Part shown: piece after piece, positions 7,866 to 16,681 of the stretch
How positions within the stretch are numbered: position 1 is the stretch's first letter
Layout of the letters: each line of letters starts with the position of its first letter
NCBI GenBank assembly: GCA_003645395.1
Contig: QNFC01000012.1
Span: forward strand, 1-20,216
Direction: 5' to 3'
Length of the DNA stretch: 20,216 nucleotides
From: Gammaproteobacteria bacterium
GTDB lineage: Bacteria; Pseudomonadota; Gammaproteobacteria; Immundisolibacterales; Immundisolibacteraceae
Translations under genes and position numbers: made by a program
The notes under the pieces: generated by a model
What the model was told of the DNA's origin: nothing
Database searches by the model: none
What the model saw: the letters and a program-made list of their open reading frames with translations, nothing else

Positions 7866-8891
7866 CTAAGCTGGCTCATCGGCCACGGGTTTCAAACCAA
7901 AATAGGTGTAAGTCGTCGACGTCGCTACCCGACCTCGCGGGGTACGCATCAGAAATCCCTGCTGAATCAGATACGGCTCAATTACATCCTCAATTGTATC
8001 GCGATCTTCGCCAATCGCTGCAGCGAGGCTTTCCGCTCCCACCGGGCCGCCATCGAATTTCTCGATGATTGCTAGCAGTAGCCGCCGGTCCATATGATCG
8101 AAACCGTTAGCGTCAATTTCGAACATATCCAGCGCTGCGCGGGCGATAGCACCGTTTATCGTCCCATCACCCTTTACCTGAGCGTAATCGCGTACCCGCC
8201 GCAAAAACCGATTGGCGATTCGTGGCGTACCACGAGATCGACGCGCCATCTCCAGCGCACCTGCGGCATCAATGTCTAGCCCCATGATGGCCGCCGAACG
8301 TTTGGTGATTTTTACCAGGTCCTCAATACAGTAATACTCCAGCCGCTGAACAATACCAAAGCGGTCTCGCAACGGAGAAGTGAGCATTCCGGCACGGGTC
8401 GTGGCCCCGATTAAGGTAAAGGGAGGCAATTCAAGCTTTACCGACCGGGCGGCGGGACCGTCACCAATCAAAATATCAATCTGAAAATCTTCCATCGCCG
8501 GATAGAGAATTTCTTCAACTTGCGGGCTGAGGCGATGAATTTCATCAATAAACAGAACGTCGTTAGCCTCCAGGTTAGTCAACATCGCCGCTAGGTCACC
8601 GGCTTTTTCAAGCACTGGACCGGAGGTGCTACGCAAGTTCACCCCCATTTCATGGGCAACAATGTGAGAGAGCGTGGTTTTACCCAGGCCGGGCGGACCA
8701 TAAACGAGAATATGGTCTATCGATTCATCGCGCCTACGAGCCGCTTCAATGAACAGCCCCAATTGCTGCTTTACCGCTGGCTGGCCCACGTAATCAGCAA
8801 GCTCGAGCGGTCGAATACTACGCTCAAAACGGACCTCTTCAGTACCCGCTTCGATTTCCGGCTCGACCATGCTGTCACGTTCAATGGCCAT
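7866..8891 (-). CDS. ruvB: Holliday junction branch-migration ATPase RuvB
   Basis: RuvB is the hexameric AAA+ motor that, with RuvA, moves Holliday junctions during recombinational repair. The 341 residues contain Walker A GPPGLGKTT (Lys71), Walker B DVLFIDEIHRL, sensor 1 GATTRAG followed by the LTSPLRDRFG arginine-finger region, and a C-terminal winged-helix with IGEDRDTIEDVIEPYLIQQG and TPRGR. The start at 8891 is two bases from the ruvA stop. A second ATG at residue 8 is also possible. It is the last gene of a ruvC-ruvA-ruvB group. Identification is secure. Confidence 0.98.
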   Translation of the reverse strand: MAIERDSMVEPEIEAGTEEVRFERSIRPLELADYVGQPAVKQQLGLFIEAARRRDESIDHILVYGPPGLGKTTLSHIVAHEMGVNLRSTSGPVLEKAGDLAAMLTNLEANDVLFIDEIHRLSPQVEEILYPAMEDFQIDILIGDGPAARSVKLELPPFTLIGATTRAGMLTSPLRDRFGIVQRLEYYCIEDLVKITKRSAAIMGLDIDAAGALEMARRSRGTPRIANRFLRRVRDYAQVKGDGTINGAIARAALDMFEIDANGFDHMDRRLLLAIIEKFDGGPVGAESLAAAIGEDRDTIEDVIEPYLIQQGFLMRTPRGRVATSTTYTYFGLKPVADEPA

Positions 8892-8893
8892 CG

Positions 8894-9490
8894 TTAACGC
8901 ATTAATCCTTTTAGTGCAGCCTTAATCAAACTTTCACTATCCGTATGGGCTTCATTCTCAATCTTACGAACCACTTTCGTCGCCTCCGCCCGCTTGTACC
9001 CGAGCGCTTCGAGCGCGCTGACCGCTTCATCGACGATCGAAGAGGCCAGTACCAGCGAACCGGTCACCTGAGTTTCTATTCCGCGAAACTCTTCCATTTT
9101 GTCTTTCAAGTCTAGCAACAGACGCTCGGCCGTTTTACGGCCAATACCCGGCACCCGGATCAGCAGGTCAACGTCCTGATTACCAATTGCCTCAGCCAGC
9201 TCGTTTACACTCATGCCGGAAAGCACCGTCAGCCCCAACCGGGGACCAATGCCACTGACACTGACCAGTTTGCAAAACATACTGCGTTCCGCTTTGCTGG
9301 CAAATCCATAGAGCAGCAGCGCGTCTTCGCGAACTACTGTCTGGATGTGCAGCACCACCGCCTCAGAAAGCGCTGGCAGTTGATAGAACGTACTCATCGG
9401 CGCATCGATCTGATAACCAACACCGGCCACATCGACCAATAAAGTCGGCGGTTCTTTCTCAATCAAAATGCCACTAATTCTGCCAATCAT
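8894..9490 (-). CDS. ruvA: Holliday junction-binding protein RuvA
   Basis: RuvA binds four-way junctions and loads RuvB. The 198 residues show the N-terminal OB-fold (MIGRISGILIEKEPPTLLVD), the junction-binding tandem helix-hairpin-helix segments (LVSVSGIGPRLGLTVLSG and LIRVPGIGRKTAERLLLDL) near residues 72-125, a short linker, and the C-terminal RuvB-contacting domain (about 150-198, AVSALEALGYKRAEATKVV). Its ATG overlaps the ruvC stop (ATGA). The length is normal. Confidence 0.98.
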   Translation of the reverse strand: MIGRISGILIEKEPPTLLVDVAGVGYQIDAPMSTFYQLPALSEAVVLHIQTVVREDALLLYGFASKAERSMFCKLVSVSGIGPRLGLTVLSGMSVNELAEAIGNQDVDLLIRVPGIGRKTAERLLLDLKDKMEEFRGIETQVTGSLVLASSIVDEAVSALEALGYKRAEATKVVRKIENEAHTDSESLIKAALKGLMR

Positions 9491-9978
9491 TTTAACTCCG
9501 CCTGGACCTTGTGCCGATGAATCCGATAATGAAACAGAGCACAGGCCAGTGCGTCAGCAGCATCGTTGGAAGGCGGACGGGTTAATTTAAGCAACATTGT
9601 CACCATGTATTGAACCTGCTCTTTATCTGCATTACCGCGACCAACAATGGCTTTTTTAATTTCTGCCGGGGTGTACTCGGCCAGTGGAATATCGCGCAGC
9701 CCAATGGCACTGATAGCCGCTCCCCGCGCCTGGCCTAGTTTAATCGCAGTCCCGGGGTTACGATGCATAAACACACTTTCGGCACAGGCCAGGTCGGGCT
9801 TGTGCAACGTGAGTAGCTCATCGACTCCCGCAAAAATCACCTTCAGCCGTTCGGCAAGGGAGTCTCCGGTTACGCGGATACAACCGCTATCAACATAAAT
9901 CTCCTGACTACCGTTGAAATCGATCACCCCGAAACCGGTCACGCGGGAACCAGGGTCAATGCCGATAATACGGATCAC
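9487..9978 (-). CDS. ruvC: Holliday junction resolvase RuvC
   Basis: RuvC is the RNase H-fold endonuclease that cuts junctions held by RuvAB. All four acidic catalytic residues are in place in the 163-residue protein: Asp8 (IIGIDPGS), Glu67 (CAESVF), Asp139 and Asp142 (SNDAADAL). It starts with GTG, with AGAAGG about ten bases upstream. It lies 81 bases after yebC, and its stop is coupled to the ruvA start. Confidence 0.97.
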   Translation of the reverse strand: MIRIIGIDPGSRVTGFGVIDFNGSQEIYVDSGCIRVTGDSLAERLKVIFAGVDELLTLHKPDLACAESVFMHRNPGTAIKLGQARGAAISAIGLRDIPLAEYTPAEIKKAIVGRGNADKEQVQYMVTMLLKLTRPPSNDAADALACALFHYRIHRHKVQAELK

Positions 9979-10059
9979 GCTATGACCACCTTCTGCAAGT
10001 TAGAGAGGCGTTACAAACTAACTTCATTGACTTGATTGTCTGCCACTCACCGCAATCAA

Positions 10060-10803
10060 TCATATTTGTTCGAGTGCATCCGAATCAAATATCACATTTG
10101 AGGAGACTTCCTGCACATCGTCCAGCTCTTCCATCGCATCGATGAGTTTGCTCACCGATACTGTTGCCTCGCCATCCAGCTCAATTTTGTTAGAGGGTCG
10201 CTGAACAACCTCGGCGAGATCGGGCTCTATCCCGGCATCCGTAAGCGCTTGAAGCAGGTCAGCAAACCCAGCCGGCGAGACTAGAATCTCAACACCACCT
10301 TCATCATCGCTGATCACGTCATCCGCACCCGCCTCCAACGCCACTTCCAGCACCTGTTCCTCATCGGCTCCCGGAGCCAACGATATTTCACCGGTTTCAG
10401 TGAACAGATATGCAACGGAGCCATCGGTGCCCAGGCTGCCACCATGTTTGGAAAACAGATGCCTGATCTCAGCAACCGTGCGATTACGGTTGTCGGTCAA
10501 GGTATCAACCATTATTGCTACACCGCTGGGGCCATAGCCCTCGTAGCGAATCTCTTCGTAATTATCACCGTCAAGCTCGCCGGCCCCTCTTTTTGCAGCA
10601 CGCTCGACGGTATCGCGCCCCATATTAGCGGAGAGCGCTTTATCGATGGCAAGGCGTAGCCTAGGATTGGAGTCTGGATCACTACCGGCCAGTCGAGCGG
10701 CGCTGGTAATTTCACGAATCAATTTCGTAAAGAGCTTACCGCGCTTGTTATCCTGGGCTTTTTTCCGATGCTGAATGTTTGCCCATTTGCTATGACCGGC
10801 CAT
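10060..10803 (-). CDS. yebC: YebC/TACO1-family regulatory or translation factor
   Basis: This 247-residue protein is a standard YebC-type member, recognised by the start AGHSKWANIQHRKKAQD, the middle YEEIRYEGYGPSGVAIMVDTL and NRNRTVAEIRHLFSKHGG, and an acidic C-terminal domain. Family members were described as DNA-binding regulators and, more recently, as factors that relieve ribosome stalling; the sequence alone does not decide between these. It starts three bases after the aspS stop, with GGAGGG overlapping the end of aspS as its ribosome binding site, so it is co-translated with aspS. The aspS-yebC-ruvC order is widespread in Gammaproteobacteria. Confidence 0.96.
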   Translation of the reverse strand: MAGHSKWANIQHRKKAQDNKRGKLFTKLIREITSAARLAGSDPDSNPRLRLAIDKALSANMGRDTVERAAKRGAGELDGDNYEEIRYEGYGPSGVAIMVDTLTDNRNRTVAEIRHLFSKHGGSLGTDGSVAYLFTETGEISLAPGADEEQVLEVALEAGADDVISDDEGGVEILVSPAGFADLLQALTDAGIEPDLAEVVQRPSNKIELDGEATVSVSKLIDAMEELDDVQEVSSNVIFDSDALEQI

Positions 10804-10806
10804 ATT

Positions 10807-12588
10807 TCAGCCCTCCACTACCTTTACTTTCTTGCGCAACCTGATCGACAACTCATTCAACTGACGCTCGTCCACCGCAGACGGCGCTGAAGTCAATAGA
10901 CAACTTGCACTCTGGGTCTTGGGAAAGGCAATCACATCGCGAATAGAGTGGGTGCCACTCATCAACATCATCAATCGATCCAGGCCGAACGCGAGACCAC
11001 CGTGGGGCGGACAGCCGTACTCCAACGCATCAAGCAAAAACCCGAATTTCTGTCGCGCCTCTTCCTCGTCAATGCCCAATAAGTCGAACACAGCGGACTG
11101 CATGTCAGATTGGTGAATCCGAATTGAGCCACCACCAACTTCGTGGCCATTAATAACCATGTCATAGGCTTGAGACAGACATTCCCCTGGGCTTTCAAGG
11201 GCAGACAGATCACCTACCGGTGCTGTAAAAGGATGGTGCAGCGGATCCCAGCGGGATTCGCCCGGGTTCCACTCAAACATCGGGAAATCAACAATCCATA
11301 ACGGTGCCCACTCGCTCTCATACAGATCGAGGTCGGCGGCCAACTTGTCACGCAAATGACTGAATGAGTCGTTCACTACCTTTTTAACGTCGGCACCAAA
11401 GAACACCAAATCACCGACCTCTGCGCCTGTACGTTCTAGCACAGCAGCGACAACATCATCGGGCAAAAATTTGAGTATTGGCGACTGTAATTCCACACCC
11501 CCGTCACTACCTTTATTGAGCTTGATATAAGCAAGCCCTTTAGCGCCAAAGCGCTTAACAAATTCGGTGTAGCCATCTATTTGACGGCGGGTGAGGCGTT
11601 CCCCGCCACTGGGCAACCGCATCGCAGCAACGCGGGAACTGGCGTCATTCGCCGGACCAGAGAAAACCTTGAAATCAACATTGGCCAGCAAGTCACTAAC
11701 TTCAACCAATTCCAGTGGAATGCGCATATCCGGCCGGTCTGTGCCAAAACGCTCCACCGCTTCAGCATAACTCATGGTTGGGAAAGCCCCCCCCAGGTTA
11801 ATACCGAGGGTCTCGTTAAATAAATCACGGATCATCGATTCGGTAATCGACATAATCTCCTGCTGACTTACGAAGGAGGCTTCTATATCAATTTGTGTAA
11901 ATTCCGGCTGCCGATCGGCTCGCAGGTCTTCATCTCGAAAACAACGGGCAACCTGATAATAACGATCAACACCGGACATCATCAGTAGCTGCTTAAATAA
12001 CTGGGGCGATTGCGGCAGCGCAAAGAAATTATTGGCATGAACGCGGCTGGGCACCAGGTAGTCACGAGCACCCTCAGGCGTAGCTTTCGTCAAAATGGGG
12101 GTTTCGACGTCAACAAAACCGTGCCCATCAAGAAAATTACGCACAAATGCTGTCGCCCGCGATCGTAGCATTAGCCGCTCTAACATTTCTGGTCGACGCA
12201 AATCCACATACCGATAACGCAGGCGGATATCGTCATGCACATCGTCGTCGTCAAGCTGGAACGGCGGAGTTTTCGCGCTATTTAATAGTTCAAGTTCTTT
12301 GCCCAGCAGCTCTACTTCACCACTGGCTAAATCTGTGTTTACGGTGCCCTCTGGCCGCATCCGAATCCTACCGGTAACCTTGAGCACAAATTCGTTACGC
12401 ACACGCTCGGCCAGGCCAAACGCCTCTGCAGTATCCGGGTCAATGACCACCTGGGCAAGCCCGGTACGATCACGCAGATCGATAAAAATCACACCGCCGT
12501 GGTCGCGGCGCCGATGGACCCAACCACATAGAGTGACGGTCTGACCGGTCATATTGGCGTTGATATCGCCGCAGTAATGGCTGCGCAC
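10807..12588 (-). CDS. aspS: Aspartyl-tRNA synthetase, probably non-discriminating (Asp/Asn)
   Basis: This class II synthetase charges tRNA-Asp. The 593 residues contain the N-terminal OB anticodon-binding domain (CGWVHRRRDHGG), motif 2 with FRDEDLRADRQPEFTQID near residues 217-235, the inserted GAD domain of bacterial AspRS (about 290-430), and motif 3 GLAFGLDRLMMLM at 531-543. His30 in RRRDHGG and Gly81 in RPEG match the Pseudomonas non-discriminating form, whereas E. coli has Leu and a different residue there. Such enzymes also mischarge tRNA-Asn, which GatCAB then repairs. It starts with GTG, with GAGG about ten bases upstream. A CATAAT at 12612-12617 could be a -10 box but lacks a convincing -35. 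Confidence 0.97.
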   Translation of the reverse strand: MRSHYCGDINANMTGQTVTLCGWVHRRRDHGGVIFIDLRDRTGLAQVVIDPDTAEAFGLAERVRNEFVLKVTGRIRMRPEGTVNTDLASGEVELLGKELELLNSAKTPPFQLDDDDVHDDIRLRYRYVDLRRPEMLERLMLRSRATAFVRNFLDGHGFVDVETPILTKATPEGARDYLVPSRVHANNFFALPQSPQLFKQLLMMSGVDRYYQVARCFRDEDLRADRQPEFTQIDIEASFVSQQEIMSITESMIRDLFNETLGINLGGAFPTMSYAEAVERFGTDRPDMRIPLELVEVSDLLANVDFKVFSGPANDASSRVAAMRLPSGGERLTRRQIDGYTEFVKRFGAKGLAYIKLNKGSDGGVELQSPILKFLPDDVVAAVLERTGAEVGDLVFFGADVKKVVNDSFSHLRDKLAADLDLYESEWAPLWIVDFPMFEWNPGESRWDPLHHPFTAPVGDLSALESPGECLSQAYDMVINGHEVGGGSIRIHQSDMQSAVFDLLGIDEEEARQKFGFLLDALEYGCPPHGGLAFGLDRLMMLMSGTHSIRDVIAFPKTQSASCLLTSAPSAVDERQLNELSIRLRKKVKVVEG

Positions 12589-12660
12589 AGACGAAATTCC
12601 TCGATTGATAAATTATGTTTGCAGTGCCTTTATCAGCACACCGCGAAAACTAACGATGAT

Positions 12661-12689
12661 AAATCAGAAAAGCCCACGGCAAGGTGGGC
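12661..12689 (-). terminator. Rho-independent terminator after fmdB
   Basis: On the minus strand GCCCAC pairs with GTGGGC around a six-base loop (12672-12689) and is followed by TTTTCTGATTT. It lies between the fmdB stop and aspS, so it should end the isomerase-fmdB transcript and gives aspS its own start. Confidence 0.75.
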
Positions 12690-12725
12690 CAGTTGCGAAA
12701 ACGTGGAAAGAAGGTAAAGCCGAAT

Positions 12726-13043
12726 TTAGGCAGCCGATGCTGCTGAACTACCAGACGAGTCTGACTTGCCGCCGGTCGCGGTGGAGTCCTTTTTAACTCC
12801 GGCGCCGTTCTCAGTTCCTTTACCGTTAGCCGGCTTATCGGCCGATTGGCTGCCCGCTGACTTGTCCTTAAAATCCGTTTCGTACCAGCCTGTGCCCTTC
12901 AACTGAAATCCAGGCGCCGAAATTTTTTTAGCGAACCGGGCTTTACCGCAGGCCGGGCAATCCACCAGGGGCTCATCAGTAACCTTCTGCAGCACATCCT
13001 TGTTATGCCCGCACTCCAGGCAGTGATACTCATAAATAGGCAT
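12726..13043 (-). CDS. FmdB-family zinc-ribbon protein
   Basis: This is a 105-residue small protein of the FmdB/CxxC_CxxC_SSSS regulatory-protein family. It starts MPIYEYHCLECG and has two CxxC pairs (CLEC near 8-11 and CPAC near 29-32) forming a zinc ribbon, then FxLKGxGWYxTD, the family hallmark. The last 45 residues are low-complexity Ser/Gly/Lys/Ala, probably disordered. A GTG two codons earlier is an alternative start; ATG at 13043 is chosen because relatives begin MPIYEY. The function is unknown, but the gene lies next to aspS in many Gammaproteobacteria. It is 48 bases after the isomerase gene. Confidence 0.93.
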   Translation of the reverse strand: MPIYEYHCLECGHNKDVLQKVTDEPLVDCPACGKARFAKKISAPGFQLKGTGWYETDFKDKSAGSQSADKPANGKGTENGAGVKKDSTATGGKSDSSGSSAASAA

Positions 13044-13091
13044 ACACACTCAACTCCTAAATAATGCCGGGTCTAATCAAAGAAACCCGAT

Positions 13092-13694
13092 TCAACTAGC
13101 CGGATGAGACTGCAAATACTCCTCAATGAACATCAATCGATCATTTCCCCACCAAATCTGATCATCCAGCATCATCATCGGCGCCCCATAAACGCCGGCG
13201 GAATGCGCTTTTATCCGGGATTGTTCGAACCGATTAGCAGCGACATCGGAATTGACAAAATCAAGGAACTCCCCTGAGTCCCAGCCGATATCATTGGCAA
13301 TTTTAGTCAAAAAGGAATCATCATTAGCGTCCTGACCACCAACACCCCACAACTCGTGGAAGACCTTCACGACATATTCCTCGACGTCACCCTGGTCGAT
13401 GGCGAAAAAGGTTCCGGCATTAATCCGCTTACCGACCATGCCGCTGGGAAACGCAAAAGGCACGCCGTAATGCTCCGCCCAGCGGTTTAAATCCTGCATT
13501 AGCGCGCGAATCTTAGGCTTAACCTTCTGATTGGATGGCCCATAGTTGCCCGCCGCTAACTTGGCCGTAGGGATATCCATTATATTGTAATTCAACGAAT
13601 AGCCATATTTTTTAGCCAGCTGTGGCAACTGAGTAATTGCCAGATAACTAAAGGGACTGATGAAGTCGAAATAGAATTCGATTTCACGGCTCAT
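13092..13694 (-). CDS. 2-hydroxychromene-2-carboxylate isomerase-like (kappa-GST/DsbA fold) protein
   Basis: This 200-residue protein has a thioredoxin-like DsbA/kappa-GST fold. The N-terminus EFYFDFISPFSYLA carries the serine motif (SPFSYL) that replaces the CxxC of true disulfide enzymes and binds glutathione in HCCA isomerases. A helical insertion follows (about 45-150), then the cis-proline-type turn GVYGAPMMMLDD and the C-terminal WWGNDRLMFIEEYL, both typical. HCCA isomerase works in naphthalene-type aromatic breakdown, but many relatives of unknown role share this fold. It has a strong AGGAG nine bases before the ATG and its own promoter-like sequence. Exact substrate not determinable. 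Confidence 0.88.
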   Translation of the reverse strand: MSREIEFYFDFISPFSYLAITQLPQLAKKYGYSLNYNIMDIPTAKLAAGNYGPSNQKVKPKIRALMQDLNRWAEHYGVPFAFPSGMVGKRINAGTFFAIDQGDVEEYVVKVFHELWGVGGQDANDDSFLTKIANDIGWDSGEFLDFVNSDVAANRFEQSRIKAHSAGVYGAPMMMLDDQIWWGNDRLMFIEEYLQSHPAS

Positions 13695-13732
13695 AATGGG
13701 AATCTCCTAAATCCGAATAATTTATCCGCTCC

Positions 13733-13761
13733 GATATAAGCAAAGACACCACAACCGGCAA
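13733..13761 (-). promoter_or_regulatory. Candidate sigma70 promoter for the isomerase-fmdB unit
   Basis: On the minus strand TTGCCG (13756-13761) is 17 bases upstream of TATATC (13733-13738). Both agree at four of six positions with the consensus, and the pair sits between the upstream terminator and the isomerase ribosome binding site. Placement supports it; the match itself is only moderate. Confidence 0.4.
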
Positions 13762-13782
13762 CGAGATTTTCAACGTATTATT

Positions 13783-13815
13783 GAAACGAAAAAGCCGGGC
13801 TAGCCAGCCCGGCTT
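13783..13815 (-). terminator. Strong rho-independent terminator after the Rieske gene
   Basis: A perfect ten-base stem, AAGCCGGGCT with AGCCCGGCTT, closes a four-base loop (13792-13815) and is followed on the minus strand by TTTTTCGTTTC. It lies 48 bases after the Rieske stop and marks the end of the YCF48-RND-Rieske unit. Confidence 0.9.
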
Positions 13816-13863
13816 GAATCGAAGCTATCAGCGCCTACTCACTGATAGGATGACAACCGACCA

Positions 13864-14178
13864 TCAGACAGCGTCTATACAAACATGCCCGTCATCAATC
13901 GTCACCGAATATGCTTTTATCGGAACTACGCACGGAAAAGCAGTCGGCTCGCCAGATTTCAGATCAAACCGCCCACCATGGAACGGACATTCAATCTCTA
14001 TCCCTTCCTGATAGCCGTCGGTCATCCAGGCCATGCCATGGGTGCACATATCATCAACGACATAGTATTCACCCTCAAACTCCCAAACTGAAAGCGCCGG
14101 AAATCCCTCAGGATTAACTTGCAGCGGAGCTTCTTCTTTTACATCTTCGGTTTTACATAATTTTATTAATTCGGCCAT
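13864..14178 (-). CDS. Rieske [2Fe-2S] ferredoxin, dioxygenase type
   Basis: This is a soluble 104-residue electron-transfer protein. The cluster ligands are Cys45-x-His47 (CTHG) and Cys64-x-x-His67 (CPFH), spaced by 16 residues. The flanking MTDGYQEG and HGGRFDLKSGEPTAFPC resemble ferredoxin components of naphthalene/biphenyl-type ring-hydroxylating dioxygenases. The ATG at 14178 is chosen because relatives begin just before the LIKLC strand. A TTG at 14217 would add 13 residues that look unrelated. It lies 65 bases after the RND exporter stop with no terminator between, so it is probably the last gene of that operon. No oxygenase or ferredoxin reductase is in the window, so its partner is unknown. 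Confidence 0.93.
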   Translation of the reverse strand: MAELIKLCKTEDVKEEAPLQVNPEGFPALSVWEFEGEYYVVDDMCTHGMAWMTDGYQEGIEIECPFHGGRFDLKSGEPTAFPCVVPIKAYSVTIDDGHVCIDAV

Positions 14179-14243
14179 TGCTATTGCCTTAAGTTTGCGA
14201 TTATTCCTCCGGTCCAAACCGGCACGAGAATTCTAAATTATAC

Positions 14244-16598
14244 CTACACAGCCGCAACTGGTTTACCACCTTCTGCAACCTCGTCGTCGTCAACATCGAA
14301 GACGAAACCCGGCTTAAACATATACACCATTGAGGGTATTAGCAGCAGAGAGCTAACGGCGGATACTGACAACCACAGCGCTATCAATATTCCCATTTCC
14401 GCCTGAAAACGAAGAGAGGAACTGTACCACAACAACACGCTCAAAATCATCGTCGCACCGGTCACCAGCACACCCCTGCCGGCAGTCAGCAGAGATCCAC
14501 GCAGCGCCGCATCAATGTCACGGTTTTCAAGGAAGCGCTCGCGCACCCCGTCAACAATATAGAACGCGTAGTCCACGCCCAGCCCTATGCCCAATGCGGC
14601 GACCGGCAACGTATTAATATTCATACCGATGTCCTGCCAATACATGAAGGCGAAAGTAACGGCGTTAGACATCAGCACCAGCGGGATAAAAAACAGGCCA
14701 GCAACCGTTGACCGATAAGCCAAAGCAGACAGCGCAAACAGCACCAACAGCGCCAGAGAAATACTTTCTATCTGGCCACGAAAAATCTCCTCATTCACTG
14801 CTGCGAGCACACCAATCAACCCACCAGCGAGTTTGTATTCAGCGTTTTCTAGAGGATTGTTGGAGATGTACTCCTTAATTCTAGATATGGAGGTGCGAAT
14901 AGTTTCGCCTTTGTGGTCACGGAAATAAGAGGTAATGGCGCCAATCTGATAGTTCACGTCGGAAAAGCGGTCAATATCACCAGGATCCGAACCTTGCAGA
15001 TACATATAAACCAACTCACCGTTGATGTTGGCTGCAGTACCGAATTCATCAAAGCGCTTGTTACCCTCGTGAAGACTTACATTAACCGGGCCAATTAAAT
15101 CCACCAGAGAGACAGTACCGCCAATCTCCGGCTGGTTTTCCAGATAGCGCTGGAAGTTCTCCATATTCCTGAGGATATCCGGTTGCTTCAGGACATCCCC
15201 TTTTGTGCCCTCAACAACGAGAAACATGCGGTCACTACCCTGAAACGCTGTGTTTATAGCCGCAGCATCTTCGTTATAACGCGAGTCAGGCCAGAGCAGC
15301 GGCGAACCCGGGTTGGCGTCACCAACAGTTACGTTGAGTGCGAAATAGGTTGACCCCACAAACGCCACCAGCGCCAGCCCTAGAATCACGAAGGACCCCC
15401 TACCGATGACCATATCGGCGCAACGATTTAATATTTTTTCGATAACCACGCCAGTATTGATTGGAAAATCGACCTTTTCTGGCCGTCTTGTCCACGACAA
15501 AAGAACTGGCGTCAGCACTATCGCACTGAACGCGATTGTAGAGACCCAGATGCTACCGATCACCGCAGTCTTTTGCAGCAATGGCATTGGCATTGCGAAG
15601 ACCACCATCACCGCAGCAGTGTCGGTTGCAACACCAAGCATGCCGGGACGAAACAACGCAATCATACTTTGCTTCGAGGCCTCAATAGTATTTAAACCTC
15701 GAGCTATTTCATCATCAAATGCCGTTGACAACTGAACCGCGTGGGAGATAACTCGTGCAGATACCAGGAAAGCTATAACAATAATAAGCGGATCAAAATT
15801 GATGCCGAGAATCGCTGCCATACCCAGTGCCCAGGCACCACTAATTGCGCCAGACAACAAGGGCAATAACACGCCTCGAAAAGTCCGCACAGTGACAAAC
15901 AGCACCAGAGCCATTGCCAGCACAGTCATCCCGAATATTTTCAGGGTCTCAGGAAGGAAGTGAATTACCCAGCCCGTTAAAATTGGTTCGCCGACAACCT
16001 TGACCGAAACACCGTCGGACTCATGATCAGCAGCGACCTGCATAATTTTGGTATAGATTTTTTCGTAGTCGATCAGCCTGTCGATGAAATCAACGGTTAT
16101 CAACGCGGACTTCTGGTCGAGCGAAACATAGCGGCCATACACAAGCGGATTGGAAAGCACCGCCTCACGCAGCTCCTCAATTTCCCGTTCATTTGCTGGC
16201 AATTCGGGAAACATCATTGGTTCGGTCTCGATACCGTAGGTCGAAGCCTTGATGTCCTTTAATTTGCGGGACGCCAACGAAATAATTTGATACTGATTGA
16301 CTGCAGTGACAAAATTCATCTGCTCGGTAATGCTCTGTATTTTTTCCAGAACATCCCGACGAAAAATATCACCCTCTTCGACCTCAACCATTATGCTGAC
16401 AATATTGGAGCCGCCGAAGGTTTCCTTATATTCGTCATTAGTTGCTATATAGGGGTGATCAACTGGTAACAGGTCCTGAAACTCTGTCCTAAATTCAACC
16501 TGGGTTGAGAACCCCGCCATCACCGCAGAAAGGGAAAAAAGAACACCGACAACCAACCAGCGGCGCGTTACACAGAAATCAGCAAATTTCTCTAACAT
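14244..16598 (-). CDS. MMPL/RND-superfamily exporter
   Basis: This is a 784-residue inner-membrane transporter of the RND superfamily (MMPL/HAE3-like). One helix near 13-31 is followed by a periplasmic domain, five helices to about residue 365, a seventh helix near 395-415, a second periplasmic domain, and a closing bundle (about 620-770). The second bundle has the proton-relay type motif GIGLGVDYAFYIVDG, and the first has an equivalent stretch where SARVISHAVQ replaces the acidic pair. It lacks the length and docking loops of HAE1 multidrug pumps; relatives move lipids, sterol-like or other hydrophobic molecules. It follows the YCF48-like gene by 83 bases. Substrate and direction cannot be read from sequence. 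Confidence 0.9.
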   Translation of the reverse strand: MLEKFADFCVTRRWLVVGVLFSLSAVMAGFSTQVEFRTEFQDLLPVDHPYIATNDEYKETFGGSNIVSIMVEVEEGDIFRRDVLEKIQSITEQMNFVTAVNQYQIISLASRKLKDIKASTYGIETEPMMFPELPANEREIEELREAVLSNPLVYGRYVSLDQKSALITVDFIDRLIDYEKIYTKIMQVAADHESDGVSVKVVGEPILTGWVIHFLPETLKIFGMTVLAMALVLFVTVRTFRGVLLPLLSGAISGAWALGMAAILGINFDPLIIVIAFLVSARVISHAVQLSTAFDDEIARGLNTIEASKQSMIALFRPGMLGVATDTAAVMVVFAMPMPLLQKTAVIGSIWVSTIAFSAIVLTPVLLSWTRRPEKVDFPINTGVVIEKILNRCADMVIGRGSFVILGLALVAFVGSTYFALNVTVGDANPGSPLLWPDSRYNEDAAAINTAFQGSDRMFLVVEGTKGDVLKQPDILRNMENFQRYLENQPEIGGTVSLVDLIGPVNVSLHEGNKRFDEFGTAANINGELVYMYLQGSDPGDIDRFSDVNYQIGAITSYFRDHKGETIRTSISRIKEYISNNPLENAEYKLAGGLIGVLAAVNEEIFRGQIESISLALLVLFALSALAYRSTVAGLFFIPLVLMSNAVTFAFMYWQDIGMNINTLPVAALGIGLGVDYAFYIVDGVRERFLENRDIDAALRGSLLTAGRGVLVTGATMILSVLLWYSSSLRFQAEMGILIALWLSVSAVSSLLLIPSMVYMFKPGFVFDVDDDEVAEGGKPVAAV

Positions 16599-16681
16599 TA
16601 GGAATCCATGAATTCGTTTGTTATAAATTTCAAAGTCGCCTGCTCGGTAACCCAGGCAAGCAAAGTAGAATCAGTTAAAGC

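Noticed and set aside
10919..12544. Plus- and minus-strand frames overlapping aspS
   Set aside because: All lie within the confidently identified synthetase and show no family features.
14179..14217. TTG start for the Rieske ferredoxin
   Set aside because: The added 13 residues do not resemble the family N-terminus, and TTG is a rare start.
16638..16657. Hairpin GCCTG/CAGGC between the YCF48-like gene and the exporter gene
   Set aside because: The stem is only five to six bases with a ten-base loop and no T run, so it does not support a terminator within the operon.
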